Shown: positions 7,672-16,552, numbered from the stretch's first letter. The stretch is DNA of 35,999 nt from Hyphomicrobiaceae bacterium (GCA_022844275.1 JALHMB010000019.1:1-35999); one strand, 5' to 3'. A program made the numbers and translations. The notes: generated from the letters alone by a model not told the origin.

Positions 7672-8169
7672 CTACCGCTTCGGCATGACGATGAGCTCGC
7701 CAGACATCGACGGCTTGTGCGTGTCGCACACGATACCGAAGATGCCCACTTTGTTGGCGGTGAAAGTTACGCGATGAGCCTAGCCACGCCTCACTGTGAA
7801 AGTTTGGCCGAACGCCGCAATAGTCGTCGGATGCGCCGCGCCATTGATACCGACAAACTCAAGCGTTACCTCGTCCCCTTCGTTCACAATGACTTGGGAG
7901 GGCTGCCAAATGTAGGCGCTCACTTCCCAACGACGAATCTTCTCGTCGGGCTGTGTGATCACATACCCTCCGCCTAGAGGCAGCGGACCCGTTGGAAATG
8001 GTTCTTTGTCAACGGTTGTGCCGCCCTTCGGCTCAACCGCCAAGATCGTGAAGAAGCGTTTCTCCGCCCATGCCGGGCTCACCCAACCCGTGGCGCCGTT
8101 CAGGCTCGCTAGCAGGACCGCCAGGGCACAACAAAATGGCCGCTGCAACAACACACCCTTCTGAACCAT
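7672..8169 (-). pseudogene. Exported cupredoxin-like protein with in-frame TAG
   Basis: Predicted periplasmic copper-binding protein. The ATG at 8169 begins a signal peptide (hydrophobic core CALAVLLASL, cleavage after AWA). The cupredoxin fold is indicated by SQVIVNEGDEVTLEFVGING, the first ligand His113 in AAHPTT, and the ligand loop with Cys148, His151 and Met155 in VCDTHKPSM. Codon 130 is TAG, after TVRRG; the same frame then continues with AHRVTFTANKVGIF to the natural stop at 7672. The simplest reading is a CAG to TAG change. As it stands the product ends before the Cys-His-Met loop and could not bind copper in the usual way. A Fur-like palindrome lies just upstream at 8185-8205. Confidence 0.7.
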
Positions 8170-8184
8170 GGCAGCAACTCTTTC

Positions 8185-8205
8185 TGCTAATGAGAATTAT
8201 TAGCA
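8185..8205 (-). promoter_or_regulatory. Fur-like palindrome upstream of cupredoxin gene
   Basis: Perfect 7-bp arms, TGCTAAT (8185-8191) and ATTAGCA (8199-8205), flank GAGAATT, giving an AT-rich dyad in GC-rich surroundings 16 bp before the start codon. The spacing and the AATGAGAATTATT core resemble Fur-family operators. Which metal regulator (Fur, Mur, Irr or Zur) binds cannot be told from the sequence. Confidence 0.55.
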
Positions 8206-8499
8206 TCATAGACAGCCAAAAAGGGTCATTGTCAACTACGCCGTGACTTGAGACCGGGGGCCGCGTGCGGGTTGCGAGCGTGTAGGCTTCTGGATTGACC
8301 GCTCGGCGAAAGTACCCGTTGCCTGCCTGACGGCAAGACAATGATCACTTGGATGAAAGCTTGCCTTGCCTCCATCACTGCCGATGCTCTCCTCCCAGGA
8401 ACGCCAACTATCTGTCGGATAAACCTGCGTGAGGGAATCGGAGGCTCCTTGGCTCCTTCGCGCAAAGTTCGCCTGCGTGCAACGATCAATGAACACCAG

Positions 8500-8525
8500 A
8501 AAGCCCCCGATCGATTGGGGGCTTT
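8500..8525 (-). terminator. Stem-loop terminator downstream of ompA-family gene
   Basis: Perfect 9-bp arms, AAAGCCCCC (8500-8508) and GGGGGCTTT (8517-8525), around an 8-base loop. It lies 32 bp beyond the stop of the minus-strand OmpA-family gene. The strong G/C stem ending in A/T suits an intrinsic terminator in either direction, though no long T run follows. Confidence 0.7.
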
Positions 8526-8556
8526 CATTGTCGGACGTGTGTACGACAGGCGGGGA

Positions 8557-10536
8557 CTATTGACCCTTCAAGCCGAGCAGCGGTGTAATGCGACGGAACG
8601 CGACGCGGCGGTTCTGTTGTTCCGGTGCCTCCGTTTCCACCTTGAGGTATTGTTCGCCGTAGCCCTGCGTCACGAGGTTCTCGATCGGCACCCCGAACTC
8701 CGACATCAGGATCTCGGCGACCGCTTCCGCGCGCCGGTCCGACAATGTCAGGTTATCTTCTTCGGAACCGACAGCATCCGTGTGCCCTTCGATCAGGAAC
8801 ACTTCCGCCTCGTTGCGCCTCAGCACCCGTTCGATGATGCGCGCAAGGCGCTCGAGTTTGGGATACTGGTCCGGTGCCACCTCGAACGACCCGAACTCGA
8901 AATTGATCGTGTCGAGGTCGATGCGGCGCATGTACTCGCGCAGCGAACGGCTGTAGCGGATTTCCTCAAGCGAATAGGGCCGCTCGAGTCGCGCGACCGG
9001 CGGCGCCGACAGCGCCTCGTAGAGATCGTCCTCGGATGCACTATCGTACTCGACGATGTACTTTTCGCGCGGGAGGCTGTACGCGGGCGGTGCCAACGCG
9101 AGACCCACCCCGACTCCCAAGGCTGTCACGCCGAGCCCGATGCCCACGTTGCGATAGAAGCGGCGGTTATCGATCAGCACGATCTCACGGCCGGATCGAT
9201 CGCGGCGATAGCGCCGAAGCAATCGACCGTTACGGTCGACTTCGGAGACAACCCTCGAGCCGTCGGAGCGCTCGATCTCGGTCCGGCGGCGGCCTTCGCC
9301 GATATCCCGGGTGCGGGCGTTTGGTGAAAAGCGCTCCAAGGCACGGCTTTCATCGCGACGGATGATGGCACGCCCCTCCTCACGGATGATGAAGCGACTG
9401 CCGGGCTCTTCGATCACCCGACGTCCACCCGCCTCGACCCGCTCGACGCGCCCTTTCTTGACGTCCTCGAGGCGCCGCGGTTCATCACGGCGCGCGCGGG
9501 CAACATCGCGGCCACGGTCACGGCCACGGTCGCCGGTACGATCTCCGTCACGTTCGCGGTCGCCAGCGCGATCCCGGTGACGATCGCGGTCGCCGGCGCG
9601 ATCCCGATCACCCGCACGGTCCCGGTCACGATCGCGGTCTGGGCCTTGGCCGGGAACGGCCCTCGGCACCGGGCGGGCCTGATCCGTCCGCGAATCGTCC
9701 CCCCGTGGCGTAGGCGGAACCGCCTTGCCGACGCCGGGAGTGCGCCGAGGATCAGGCTGCGGAGCCACCCGCTGCTGCAACGGTTTCTCCTCCGGCGGTG
9801 TCGAGCGTTCCTGGGCCGGTCGATCGCGCCGGGTGCGGTCGCTCTCATCTTTGCCGGGATCCTCCTGCGGAGAAGGTCGGGCTCGATCCGTCCGCGTGTC
9901 ATCCTCCCGTGGCGTGGGCGGCGCCGCTTTGCCGACGCCGGGAGTGGCCCGTGGGTCGGCCTGGGGGGCCACGCGCTGCTGCTGCGGTTGTTTCTCTTCC
10001 GGAGGTGCCGAGCGCTCCTGGGCCGGTCGATCGCGCCGGGCGCGGTCGCTCTCAGGATCTTTGTCGGGAACTTCCCGCGGTGACGGTCGGGCTTGGTCCT
10101 GTCCGCGCTGCTGGTCCTCGCGTGATGGCGACGACGGATCCGCTTTTTTTTCAGGGCGCGAATCAGGTTGCGGAGCGGCGCGCCGCTGTTGCGACGGTTG
10201 CTCCGGCACCGGCGCTGTGCGCTGCTGGGGCTCTTGCCCTGGCTCCGTACGGTCCCGACGCCCGGGCGCGGCCCCCCGTGGTTCGAGGTTTCCTTTCGGT
10301 CGTTCTGCGTCCTCGCCTCCGCGACGTGACGCCGGTGGTGACTCGGGCGAACGCGGCGCCGCCCGCTCCGGACGCTTTTCGCCGCGCTTGCGGCGATCCT
10401 CGTCTTCTTTCGCTTCGGGTTGTTGCGCATACGCGCCGCTGATCAGTGTTCCCGCGGTAAGTGTGGTTCCCACCGTACCTACGAGCAGAGCGATCGCGAC
10501 CGGTCGCATCCCTCGTTTCCAATTCCCTCGTCTCAT
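8557..10536 (-). CDS. OmpA-family protein with long Arg/Pro-rich repeat region
   Basis: Exported envelope protein, about 659 residues from the ATG at 10536, chosen because AAGGTGG lies 5-6 bp before it; a GTG three codons upstream is possible. Order of parts: signal peptide ending SGAYA; a long charged Arg/Pro/Glu-rich disordered region (about 45-360) with two 69-residue tandem repeats and a Asp-Arg run; a short basic region with IIREEGRAIIRRDE; a Gly/Val-rich hydrophobic segment GIGLGVTALGVGVGLALA (about 465-485); and a C-terminal OmpA-like peptidoglycan-binding domain (about 545-655) with INFEFGSFEV, IEGHTDAVGSEEDN, LSDRRAEAVAEIL and QNRRVAFR. It probably ties the cell envelope to peptidoglycan. 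Related rhizobial proteins exist with variable linkers. It is transcribed alone, with a terminator 32 bp beyond the stop. Confidence 0.85.
   Translation of the reverse strand: MRRGNWKRGMRPVAIALLVGTVGTTLTAGTLISGAYAQQPEAKEDEDRRKRGEKRPERAAPRSPESPPASRRGGEDAERPKGNLEPRGAAPGRRDRTEPGQEPQQRTAPVPEQPSQQRRAAPQPDSRPEKKADPSSPSREDQQRGQDQARPSPREVPDKDPESDRARRDRPAQERSAPPEEKQPQQQRVAPQADPRATPGVGKAAPPTPREDDTRTDRARPSPQEDPGKDESDRTRRDRPAQERSTPPEEKPLQQRVAPQPDPRRTPGVGKAVPPTPRGDDSRTDQARPVPRAVPGQGPDRDRDRDRAGDRDRAGDRDRHRDRAGDRERDGDRTGDRGRDRGRDVARARRDEPRRLEDVKKGRVERVEAGGRRVIEEPGSRFIIREEGRAIIRRDESRALERFSPNARTRDIGEGRRRTEIERSDGSRVVSEVDRNGRLLRRYRRDRSGREIVLIDNRRFYRNVGIGLGVTALGVGVGLALAPPAYSLPREKYIVEYDSASEDDLYEALSAPPVARLERPYSLEEIRYSRSLREYMRRIDLDTINFEFGSFEVAPDQYPKLERLARIIERVLRRNEAEVFLIEGHTDAVGSEEDNLTLSDRRAEAVAEILMSEFGVPIENLVTQGYGEQYLKVETEAPEQQNRRVAFRRITPLLGLKGQ
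9640..10047 (-). repeat. Two in-frame 69-codon tandem repeats within ompA-family gene
   Basis: The first unit (10047-9841) and second unit (9840-about 9640) both read DRxRRDRPAQERSxPPEEK, then QQRVAPQxDPR, TPGVGKAxPPTPR and a TDxARP end. The following stretch to about 9510 is a degenerate run of GDRDR-type residues. A partial third unit (QDQARPSPREVPDKD) precedes the first. Such repeats can change length by slippage or recombination. Confidence 0.8.
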
Positions 10537-10719
10537 CAATACCACCTTTGCGCTCGCCGCCTGCTTCTAGCTTCACCGCAATGCGGGCAGCAGGACAAAC
10601 GCTCCACGGACGATCACGTTCCCTGTCATGCCCCGGGGTGCGCAACACTGCTCCGTCGCTGGAGAGGGGCATCTTGTCTCGGGAGCAGTGACGATGAGAC
10701 CAGTCAGCGGCAGGCGGCG

Positions 10720-11870
10720 TCAAGCTGACGACGCATTATCGGCGAGAGGCAGTTCGACGACGAATTCCGTTCCCGGCGCGAGGTTCAGGACGCTCAGCTT
10801 GCCACGACATTGTCCAAGCATTGCCCGGATGATCTTCATACCGACACCCTTGGCATTGGTTGTGAAACCTTCGGGCAGCCCCGCGCCTTGATCGCGGATC
10901 GACAGGGTCACGCTGGCGTCGCCTTGCCGGAACAGTCGGACGTCAACGACACCGGCGCTATCAGTCGGATAGGCGTGCTTGATCGCGTTACTGATCAGCT
11001 CCGTGGCCAACAAACCAACGTGAACGGCGCGATCGGTTACCATACCGACGTCAGCATCGGGCGCATATCGGATCTTACAATTCGTCGCGAGGCCGGTCAG
11101 GTCGCGACAGAGATCGCCAAGATAAGCGGCCAGATCAACGCATCCGACATTCGCCGATCGGTATAGGCGCTCGTGGACCCGTGCCACTGCCGATATCCGA
11201 CCGATGGCGTCCTGCAAACTCTGAACAGCTGGACTGTCACGCAACGTCGATGCCTGCAGACTGAGCATGCTGGCGACCATCTGCAGACTATTCTTCACGC
11301 GATAGTTGATTTCCTTTAACAACACGCTCTGATGATGACCGCCGCCGTCAAATTACGCTCGTAGCGCCGCCGCTCGATGGCCATGCCGAGGATATTCGCG
11401 GCACCCTGCAAGAACGTTAGATCATGGGACGTGAATACGCCCGTCGATCGACTGTCGACCTCGAGAACGCCGAAGGCAGCGCCGTCACCTTGAAGAATGA
11501 TCGCCCGACGCCCACCGTGCCTCGCAAGGAGGTCGGGTGTGCGAAAACGCTCCTCCTGCTCCAAGTGGTTTGATATCACGGGAGTGCCAGTCTGGAACGC
11601 AAATCCCGATGGAGATGCAAGATCGGCAACGATGCGCGCTGATCCGACAACGCCGGGATTCCACCCGACGCCAGCGCAGACGAGCAAAGAGTTTTCATCC
11701 GGCAGATACTGCAAAATTTTACACAGCTCTGCATCAAGGCCGTCAGCCGCGAGTTCAGCGGCCCGATGCCAAAGCTTTGTCAGGTCATTCTGCTTGAGAG
11801 CGACGACACCAAGCTCTGCCAGGAGTTCCTGCTGCCGCAACCGATAGGCCAGTTGAGCGCCATTTTGCAC
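10720..11870 (-). pseudogene. GAF-domain histidine kinase (HisKA_2/HWE type), frameshifted, His lost
   Basis: Sensor kinase of the GAF plus HisKA_2/HATPase type, read as two frames. The first (from 11870, GTG, to 11316) gives an N-terminal helix (AYRLRQQELLAELGVVALKQ) and a GAF domain ending in ILGMAIERRRYERNL. A shift at about 11335 then leads into VLLKEINYRVKNSLQMVAS, the dimerisation/phosphoacceptor region, followed by the ATPase domain with LLATELISNAIKHA (N box), IRDQGAGLPEG (G1) and KGVGMKII (G2), ending at 10720. In this family the phosphoacceptor motif is EI(N/H)HRVKN; here the His is Tyr (TAT). With a frameshift and no phosphoacceptor, the gene cannot make a normal kinase. The true start may lie upstream of 11870, where the frame stays open. 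Confidence 0.8.
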
Positions 11871-12507
11871 AGGCGCCGAAACATGGGGCGGTGCGTCAAC
11901 GACGGCGCAGCATGGCGCGACGTCGAACTCTCAGCTGGCTCCGCCATAGTATCTACCCTCTTCACCCAACGCCGACAGGTCACCGCCGTGGTCCCGTAAG
12001 AGACGGCAGCACCGATTGCCCAGCTGAAACTGAGGCCACTTGACCTGCTCCGCATCGCAAGTCAACGGGATCGTTCGCTCCGCGACTGCTCATCGCGCCG
12101 AGGAACGGAGAGGATGCATGTCACTAATATGGCGAATTATCGCCATCGACGGCTTGAATATCGAATGCCAATGATTGCGCATCCCATGAAAGTACATGGC
12201 ACCTGGATCAGCTGCTCTTGAGCCGGCGCATCTCGAGCCCAGGCGTAGGGCGCCGCTTGATCCGCATCTCAATCTCTCCCGGAGCTCAAGCCCTCCGAAT
12301 CGGTTGGGCGTCAGGCTGTACCCGCGTGTCGTTACCGGGGTGATGACCTCATTGCTTGGGCTGTGCTGGAGCGTCCATGGCCTCCATGATGGCCGTCGCA
12401 CAGACCCTTGCAACCTCGCTTCGATACTTTTCCGTCACGTTTGCGACCCAACCCGCCTCGATGACAAAGGTGTCACGGCTCCACGGTCTCACACGACGTC
12501 AACGCGC
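11871..12507. other. No recognisable gene
   Basis: Open frames here are short and show no family features. The minus-strand part next to the kinase (to about 11960) may be its missing N-terminus. Around 12216-12290 the minus strand reads REIEMRIKRRPTPGLEMRRL, possibly the tail of a lost gene. Nothing else could be supported. Confidence 0.4.
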
Positions 12508-12689
12508 GAGGATCCGCCCCTTCGGCAAGCTGCGCGCGAAGGTCGAGCACGTGTTTCGCGTCGTCAAATGCTAGCTCGGAAATCGCCGCGAACTCTATCG
12601 CGGCATCGCCAAGAGCAGTCGCGCTAGCGTTTGCGCTGCTCGCGCTCGCCAAGCTGCATCTCGCCCGCAGGCGTTTCACGACCGCATGA
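12508..12689 (+). pseudogene. IS5-family transposase, C-terminal fragment
   Basis: The last part of an IS5-type DDE transposase: IRPFGKLRAKVEHVFRVVK with the conserved Glu of the DDE triad in the VEHVF motif, an internal TAG, LGNRRELYRGIAK, and then after a frameshift AVALAFALLALAKLHLARR and the stop at 12687-12689. The N-terminal three quarters are missing. It is a relic with both a stop and a frameshift. Confidence 0.7.
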
Positions 12690-12923
12690 GGGAGAATGCG
12701 GGCCGAGTGGCCGAACAGCGGCGCACGCCGACTGCTCGACCGCAAACATTTGGTGAGCGCAGGAGGACGATCGTCACCGCGGCAGACAGCCGATGTGCTA
12801 TTCTTAGGCGAACGCAGATTCACGAATTTCTGGCTCAACATCGGGCGACCGGTGCCGTCATTGACGCGTCATGCAACTAGACGTACGGTTTGGCCTTGAT
12901 GAGCGTCAGCAGCGGAGGGCATC

Positions 12924-13688
12924 GTGCGGCGACTGATACTCGTTCTCTCAGTCACAATCGCGCTTTGCGGCGCCGGTGCGATCTACTGGATCGCGCAGGA
13001 CCGTACGCGCTGCCTTCTGGTGCCGGACTTTCTCCAAGTCATTTTGTGCGATCATGAGCTGATCGCCTCTCTGTCATTCAAGAAGGGTCAGTTCCAAGGA
13101 CCGCTCGATGTCCGTTTCATGAGCGTGCAATCGGGCGATGGATACCTCATCGAGATGGTTCAGCTTTTGAAGCCCTTCTCCTATCGCGACAGCAACGGTG
13201 TGCTTTGGGACGTGCCGGAGGGTTTTCTGTCGGACGGCGCGTCAATCCCGGAACCCCTTTGGGTCGCTCTCGGCGGTCCCTACTCGGGCCCCTACCGTGA
13301 TGCCGCGGTGGTTCACGACTACTATTGCTATACGCGAAGCCGCAAGTGGACGGATGTCCACAATGTATTCTTCGAAGCCTCCCTCAATCGCGGAACACCC
13401 GAGTGGAAAGCGAAATATTTGTACGCAGGCATTCTGCTGAGAGGGCCACGATGGCCCGACCCGCGATCCGCGATCGACAGAGGCAAGCTGGTCTATGCCC
13501 AAACAACACCCTCGCCCCTGCCCAAATCCGCGACACCGGCAGCGCCGCCACCCACTGCAGCTGGAAAAACGGATCAGGAGATCTTCGAAGACTTGCGTGT
13601 TTGGATCGAGAAGGAGAAGCCGACCCGAGATCAGATCCGGAAACGCGTCGAGGAACTGAGAGGCCTACAGACGCCGATAAAAAAATAG
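12924..13688 (+). CDS. DUF1353 family membrane-anchored protein
   Basis: The function of DUF1353 is unknown; many members are encoded by phages or islands. The 254 residues begin with a hydrophobic segment (LILVLSVTIALCGAGAIYWI, signal anchor or signal peptide), followed by the DUF1353 domain (about 65-185) with the typical VPEGFLSDGASIPEPLWVAL and PYRDAAVVHDYYCYT motifs and DVHNVFFEA. The Asp/Ser and His/Asp of these motifs are the conserved residues of the family. A Pro/Ala linker (about 193-215) and a charged C-terminal helix follow. GTG at 12924 is used because GCGGAGGG lies 4 bp before it. It stands alone between an IS5 relic and the convergent DUF2541-like gene. Confidence 0.75.
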   Translation: MRRLILVLSVTIALCGAGAIYWIAQDRTRCLLVPDFLQVILCDHELIASLSFKKGQFQGPLDVRFMSVQSGDGYLIEMVQLLKPFSYRDSNGVLWDVPEGFLSDGASIPEPLWVALGGPYSGPYRDAAVVHDYYCYTRSRKWTDVHNVFFEASLNRGTPEWKAKYLYAGILLRGPRWPDPRSAIDRGKLVYAQTTPSPLPKSATPAAPPPTAAGKTDQEIFEDLRVWIEKEKPTRDQIRKRVEELRGLQTPIKK

Positions 13689-13781
13689 CCGAGCGCTTGC
13701 AGTCGAGCTGACATCGGCGCGTCGCTGATGCCGCATCTTGCGCTGAGCCTCGCGCAACGGTCTCCACGGACGCCGTCGCCG

Positions 13782-14990
13782 CTAGCGCCGACTGGGCTCG
13801 CCAAAGACCTTGACCAGTGCACGGCCGCCGAAACCAGGGCGGCTGCGATAGGTGAGCTCAATCCGGCGGATGAAACTGCGGGCACCGCGAAGATCAACCT
13901 CGCTGCTTTCTCCGGCAGCGATGCGCTGCTCAATGCGCAGATCCTCACCGACCCCGTTCAGGTACACGATCCGTACGCCCATCAGGTGTACGTCGTTGCG
14001 CTCGGCAACGATGTGCAAGGCCCGGAACCGTCGATTGCGGAACCAATCTTCTGATTGATTGACGTCGATGACATCGCGGTCGACCGCGAACCCGACCGTC
14101 TGCTCGCCGAGCAGCGTCCAGCCGCGGCGAGTGTAGGGATCTTCGCGATCATCCGCGTCGGCACTTCGTTGACCTGATAGTCCGAGCAGCACCAGCTCCG
14201 CGCGTCCGGGACGACGGCGCGGCTCCAGCGCAACGACAACCCGCTCGATCCGGCGCCGGCGGCCGTCAAGGTCGAGGGCTTCAGTCTCGGTGCGGTCATC
14301 CATGCGCTGCTCGATTCGAACGCGCTGCGTCTCGCCGTTGGCGAACTCAATCGTGATCCCACGAATCTCAATCGTCTCACCGAGCAGGCGTAGCTTGATA
14401 CTCTCCATGCGGTCATTGGCTCGATCAGGGCGGAAGACCACTTCGGCATCGGTGCGATCGAAACGCTGGGTATCCACTTCCTGCCAGCGCTGCTCCGAGA
14501 TTGGAGGCGTCCGGCGCCGCCCGCGTTCGCCGAAGACCTTCACCACCGCCTGTTGCAAACGAATTCCGTCCGGCCCCAGCGACAGACCAACTTGGCCGCG
14601 GTAACGCATATCGATGCGCTGCAGGTAGCTGCGGTCGCCGGCCAGATCCACCACTAGCCCGCTGCCCCGTTGGATCAACCGGTCGACCCTCACATCCTCA
14701 GCATAGCCGTTCAAATACACGATCCGCAGCGAGATCAGGTGCACATCGTTACGCTCGGCTTGAAACTGAAGCGCCCGATAGGCTCGATTGCGGTACCACT
14801 CCTCATTGTGGCGCAGAACGATACTATCGGTATCGACCCGAAAACCGACCGTTTGCTCCCCGAGCAGCTCCCAGCGATCGTCCTCCGCCGATCGTTGGGC
14901 GGTGACGGGTGAGATAATTAGCAGTGACGCGAGCAAAGCGCAAAACCAGGGAAAGTATGTGCGCTGCGCTCTCGGCCCGTTTTGTGTCAT
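13782..14990 (-). CDS. Exported three-repeat DUF2541-like protein
   Basis: Secreted or periplasmic protein of 402 residues with a signal peptide (FCALLASLLIISPVTAQ) and three copies of a domain resembling DUF2541, at about 40-156, 168-272 and 291-398. Repeats 1 and 3 are very alike: LLGEQTVGF, then EWYRNRAYRAL or DWFRNRRFRAL, AERNDVHL, RIVYLNG and VKVFGE. The middle copy is more diverged (WQEVDTQRFDRTDAEVVF) and lacks the AERNDVHL block. Links between copies are short and Arg-rich. DUF2541 domains are beta-rich and of unknown role; tandem copies suggest a binding or structural function in the periplasm. The neighbours on the same strand are also small exported proteins. Confidence 0.7.
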   Translation of the reverse strand: MTQNGPRAQRTYFPWFCALLASLLIISPVTAQRSAEDDRWELLGEQTVGFRVDTDSIVLRHNEEWYRNRAYRALQFQAERNDVHLISLRIVYLNGYAEDVRVDRLIQRGSGLVVDLAGDRSYLQRIDMRYRGQVGLSLGPDGIRLQQAVVKVFGERGRRRTPPISEQRWQEVDTQRFDRTDAEVVFRPDRANDRMESIKLRLLGETIEIRGITIEFANGETQRVRIEQRMDDRTETEALDLDGRRRRIERVVVALEPRRRPGRAELVLLGLSGQRSADADDREDPYTRRGWTLLGEQTVGFAVDRDVIDVNQSEDWFRNRRFRALHIVAERNDVHLMGVRIVYLNGVGEDLRIEQRIAAGESSEVDLRGARSFIRRIELTYRSRPGFGGRALVKVFGEPSRR

Positions 14991-15152
14991 TGACGTCCCT
15001 CTCGCACCAAGGTCACGGCTAGCATTAGCCCACAGCGATTACAGCATCCTTGGATGCCAGCTGAACGCGCCAAAGGCAAACGGAAGTATGGCTGCACGAG
15101 CACGGTTCGTGCGCAAGAGACAGATCGCAGCGGCTAGCGCAGCACCCTCGCC

Positions 15153-15494
15153 TTAGTGGTGATGATGCCTTCTGTGGTGGTGGTGATGATCATGCTGATG
15201 GTGGTGGCGCCGATAGCTGTGGTGGTCATCATCGTGGCGGCGGGTTTGCCACTGCGTATGATGGTCATGGTGGCGCAGGTAATAACGCGAGCGATAATCG
15301 CGATACTCACGCCAAGTGTAGTGGTCATGAGTTTGATGGTGGCCGTGACGCCAGTGCCGATGATGATCTTGACGGTGACCATCATAGTGCCGGTAGCCGT
15401 CGTAGGCGTAAGCGGGGCTTGATGCCCCGCTGACACTCAGCAGAACGGCGCCGAGGACCGAAACAGAGACCAAAAACTTGCGAACGCTGAGCAT
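15153..15494 (-). CDS. His-rich secreted protein 1
   Basis: The 113-residue product has a clear signal peptide (FLVSVSVLGAVLLSVSG, cleavage after AYA) and a mature part of about 83 residues of which about 30 are His, with Asp, Arg and Tyr making up most of the rest; the C-terminus ends in runs of His. Such composition suits binding of Zn, Ni, Co or Cu ions in the periplasm, but no family is recognised and the role is inference. ATG at 15494 follows GAGAGGTGCCC; the paralogue at 16552 has the same leader GAGAGGTG before its ATG. The mature part starts YDGYR in both. A small HGG-motif exported protein lies between the two genes. Confidence 0.7.
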   Translation of the reverse strand: MLSVRKFLVSVSVLGAVLLSVSGASSPAYAYDGYRHYDGHRQDHHRHWRHGHHQTHDHYTWREYRDYRSRYYLRHHDHHTQWQTRRHDDDHHSYRRHHHQHDHHHHHRRHHHH

Positions 15495-15660
15495 GGGCAC
15501 CTCTCGGGATGGTTGGTGACAATGAATCGGCGCTAGATCAGGGTATCGGTGGGGCGCCGACTCCGTCGATGGGAACCGTAACAGACGGATGATGAATGCG
15601 AGGGCAGTGAATCATTTAATCGCGCTTCACGCCGCCGACATCCAACTGCCACAATGCGGG

Positions 15661-16035
15661 CTACCTCACGGTAAAGCGGGCCGAGACGCCATGCCCATCC
15701 TCGGTCTTGCCGGAAAGAAGAATGATCGCACCCTTCGGCAGCGGCTGAGCTAGCGAGCCAACCAGGTGATCCTTGTCAACGGTCAGGTTGACTTCGGTTT
15801 TCTTGCCACCCTCTTGAACCGTTGCCTTGATCGCATTGTCTTTTGCCGAGAGTGGCTTGCCGTGATTGGTCAAATAGAGGACGAGCCTCTTCGGCTCAAT
15901 GACGAGTTCGGCATCGTGATGGCCGGCCACGATTGCCGTTTGACCACCATGCTTGCCAATCTTCTGCGCCAGCGCTGGCGTCGATGCCATAATGGCAAAG
16001 CCAAGCGCTGCAGACATCACACTCTTGCCGATCAT
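15661..16035 (-). CDS. Small exported HGG-motif protein
   Basis: The 124-residue protein has a signal peptide (AALGFAIMASTPALAQ) and a compact mature domain starting KHGGQTAIVAGHHDAEL. This His/Gly motif, the strand ELVIEPKRLVLYLTNHGKPL and the later KGAIILLSGKTEDGHG occur in small periplasmic proteins found near metal resistance genes; the exact family is not certain. It lies between two paralogous His-rich secreted proteins, all on the minus strand, with 160-220 bp gaps. This fits a periplasmic metal-handling cluster, but the metal is unknown and no metal transporter is in the window next to it. Confidence 0.6.
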   Translation of the reverse strand: MIGKSVMSAALGFAIMASTPALAQKIGKHGGQTAIVAGHHDAELVIEPKRLVLYLTNHGKPLSAKDNAIKATVQEGGKKTEVNLTVDKDHLVGSLAQPLPKGAIILLSGKTEDGHGVSARFTVR

Positions 16036-16255
16036 TGTGCTTCTCCGTGGGTTGGCTCTGTAGTCCGCGGCAATCGCCGGGTGCCAGCGAAGTGCCGCGG
16101 CGGCGGTTGCAGCTCATTCAGGAGGACGCCAGGCGGCGTCCCCTTATTGGCATCGATCGATGATCCGCGCCGTGACGCGGCGCCCAACGAAGGTGGAATT
16201 GCCGGCACAAGCACCTCGCAGCATGCACGCGACTTCGTCGGGCACCGCTCACCTC

Positions 16256-16552
16256 CTATTGGTGATGGTGGTGGCGGCGATATCTATGATGTTCGTCGCC
16301 CTGGTGCCGTCGTCCATAACCGTGATGATCGTCGGAATCGCCGCGGTGATATCGCTGCGCGTGGTGGCTATGGTGGCGTGAATGCGCATGACCTTGGTGG
16401 TGACGCGGCTCGCGCCAATCAGTGCGGTGTTCGCTATGGTGACGCTGCCGGTAGCCGTCGTAAGCATGTGCTGGGCTCGCAGTTGCGCCGGCACTCAGCA
16501 ACACGGCACCAAGGACCGAAGCAGAAAGTACGAGTCTGTGAACGGTGAACAT
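16256..16552 (-). CDS. His-rich secreted protein 2 (paralogue)
   Basis: The 98-residue product is a paralogue of the protein at 15153-15494: the signal peptides share SVLGAVLLS and the mature proteins both begin YDGYR. About 21 of some 68 mature residues are His, with Arg, Asp, Ser and Gly around them and a final HHHHQ. ATG at 16552 is chosen over an upstream in-frame ATG because GGAGAGG lies 6 bp before it and the peptide then starts with a normal signal sequence. Likely periplasmic metal buffering, by composition only. Confidence 0.65.
   Translation of the reverse strand: MFTVHRLVLSASVLGAVLLSAGATASPAHAYDGYRQRHHSEHRTDWREPRHHQGHAHSRHHSHHAQRYHRGDSDDHHGYGRRHQGDEHHRYRRHHHHQ

Noticed and set aside
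8341-9327. Open frame of 328 codons on the plus strand
   Set aside because: It is antisense to the OmpA domain, which has clear family motifs; the plus-strand protein shows none.
9725-10570. Open frames of 200-340 codons on both strands opposite or over the Arg/Pro-rich region
   Set aside because: GC-rich repeat DNA leaves all frames open; only the frame of the OmpA-family protein has a signal peptide and a known domain.
15160-15460. Repeated GTGGTGATG-like units that could suggest a CRISPR or satellite
   Set aside because: They are the antisense of His/Asp codon runs in a secreted protein; no regular spacers are present.
15766-16548. Plus-strand frame of 260 codons
   Set aside because: It covers the HGG and His-rich genes in antisense and has no domain features.
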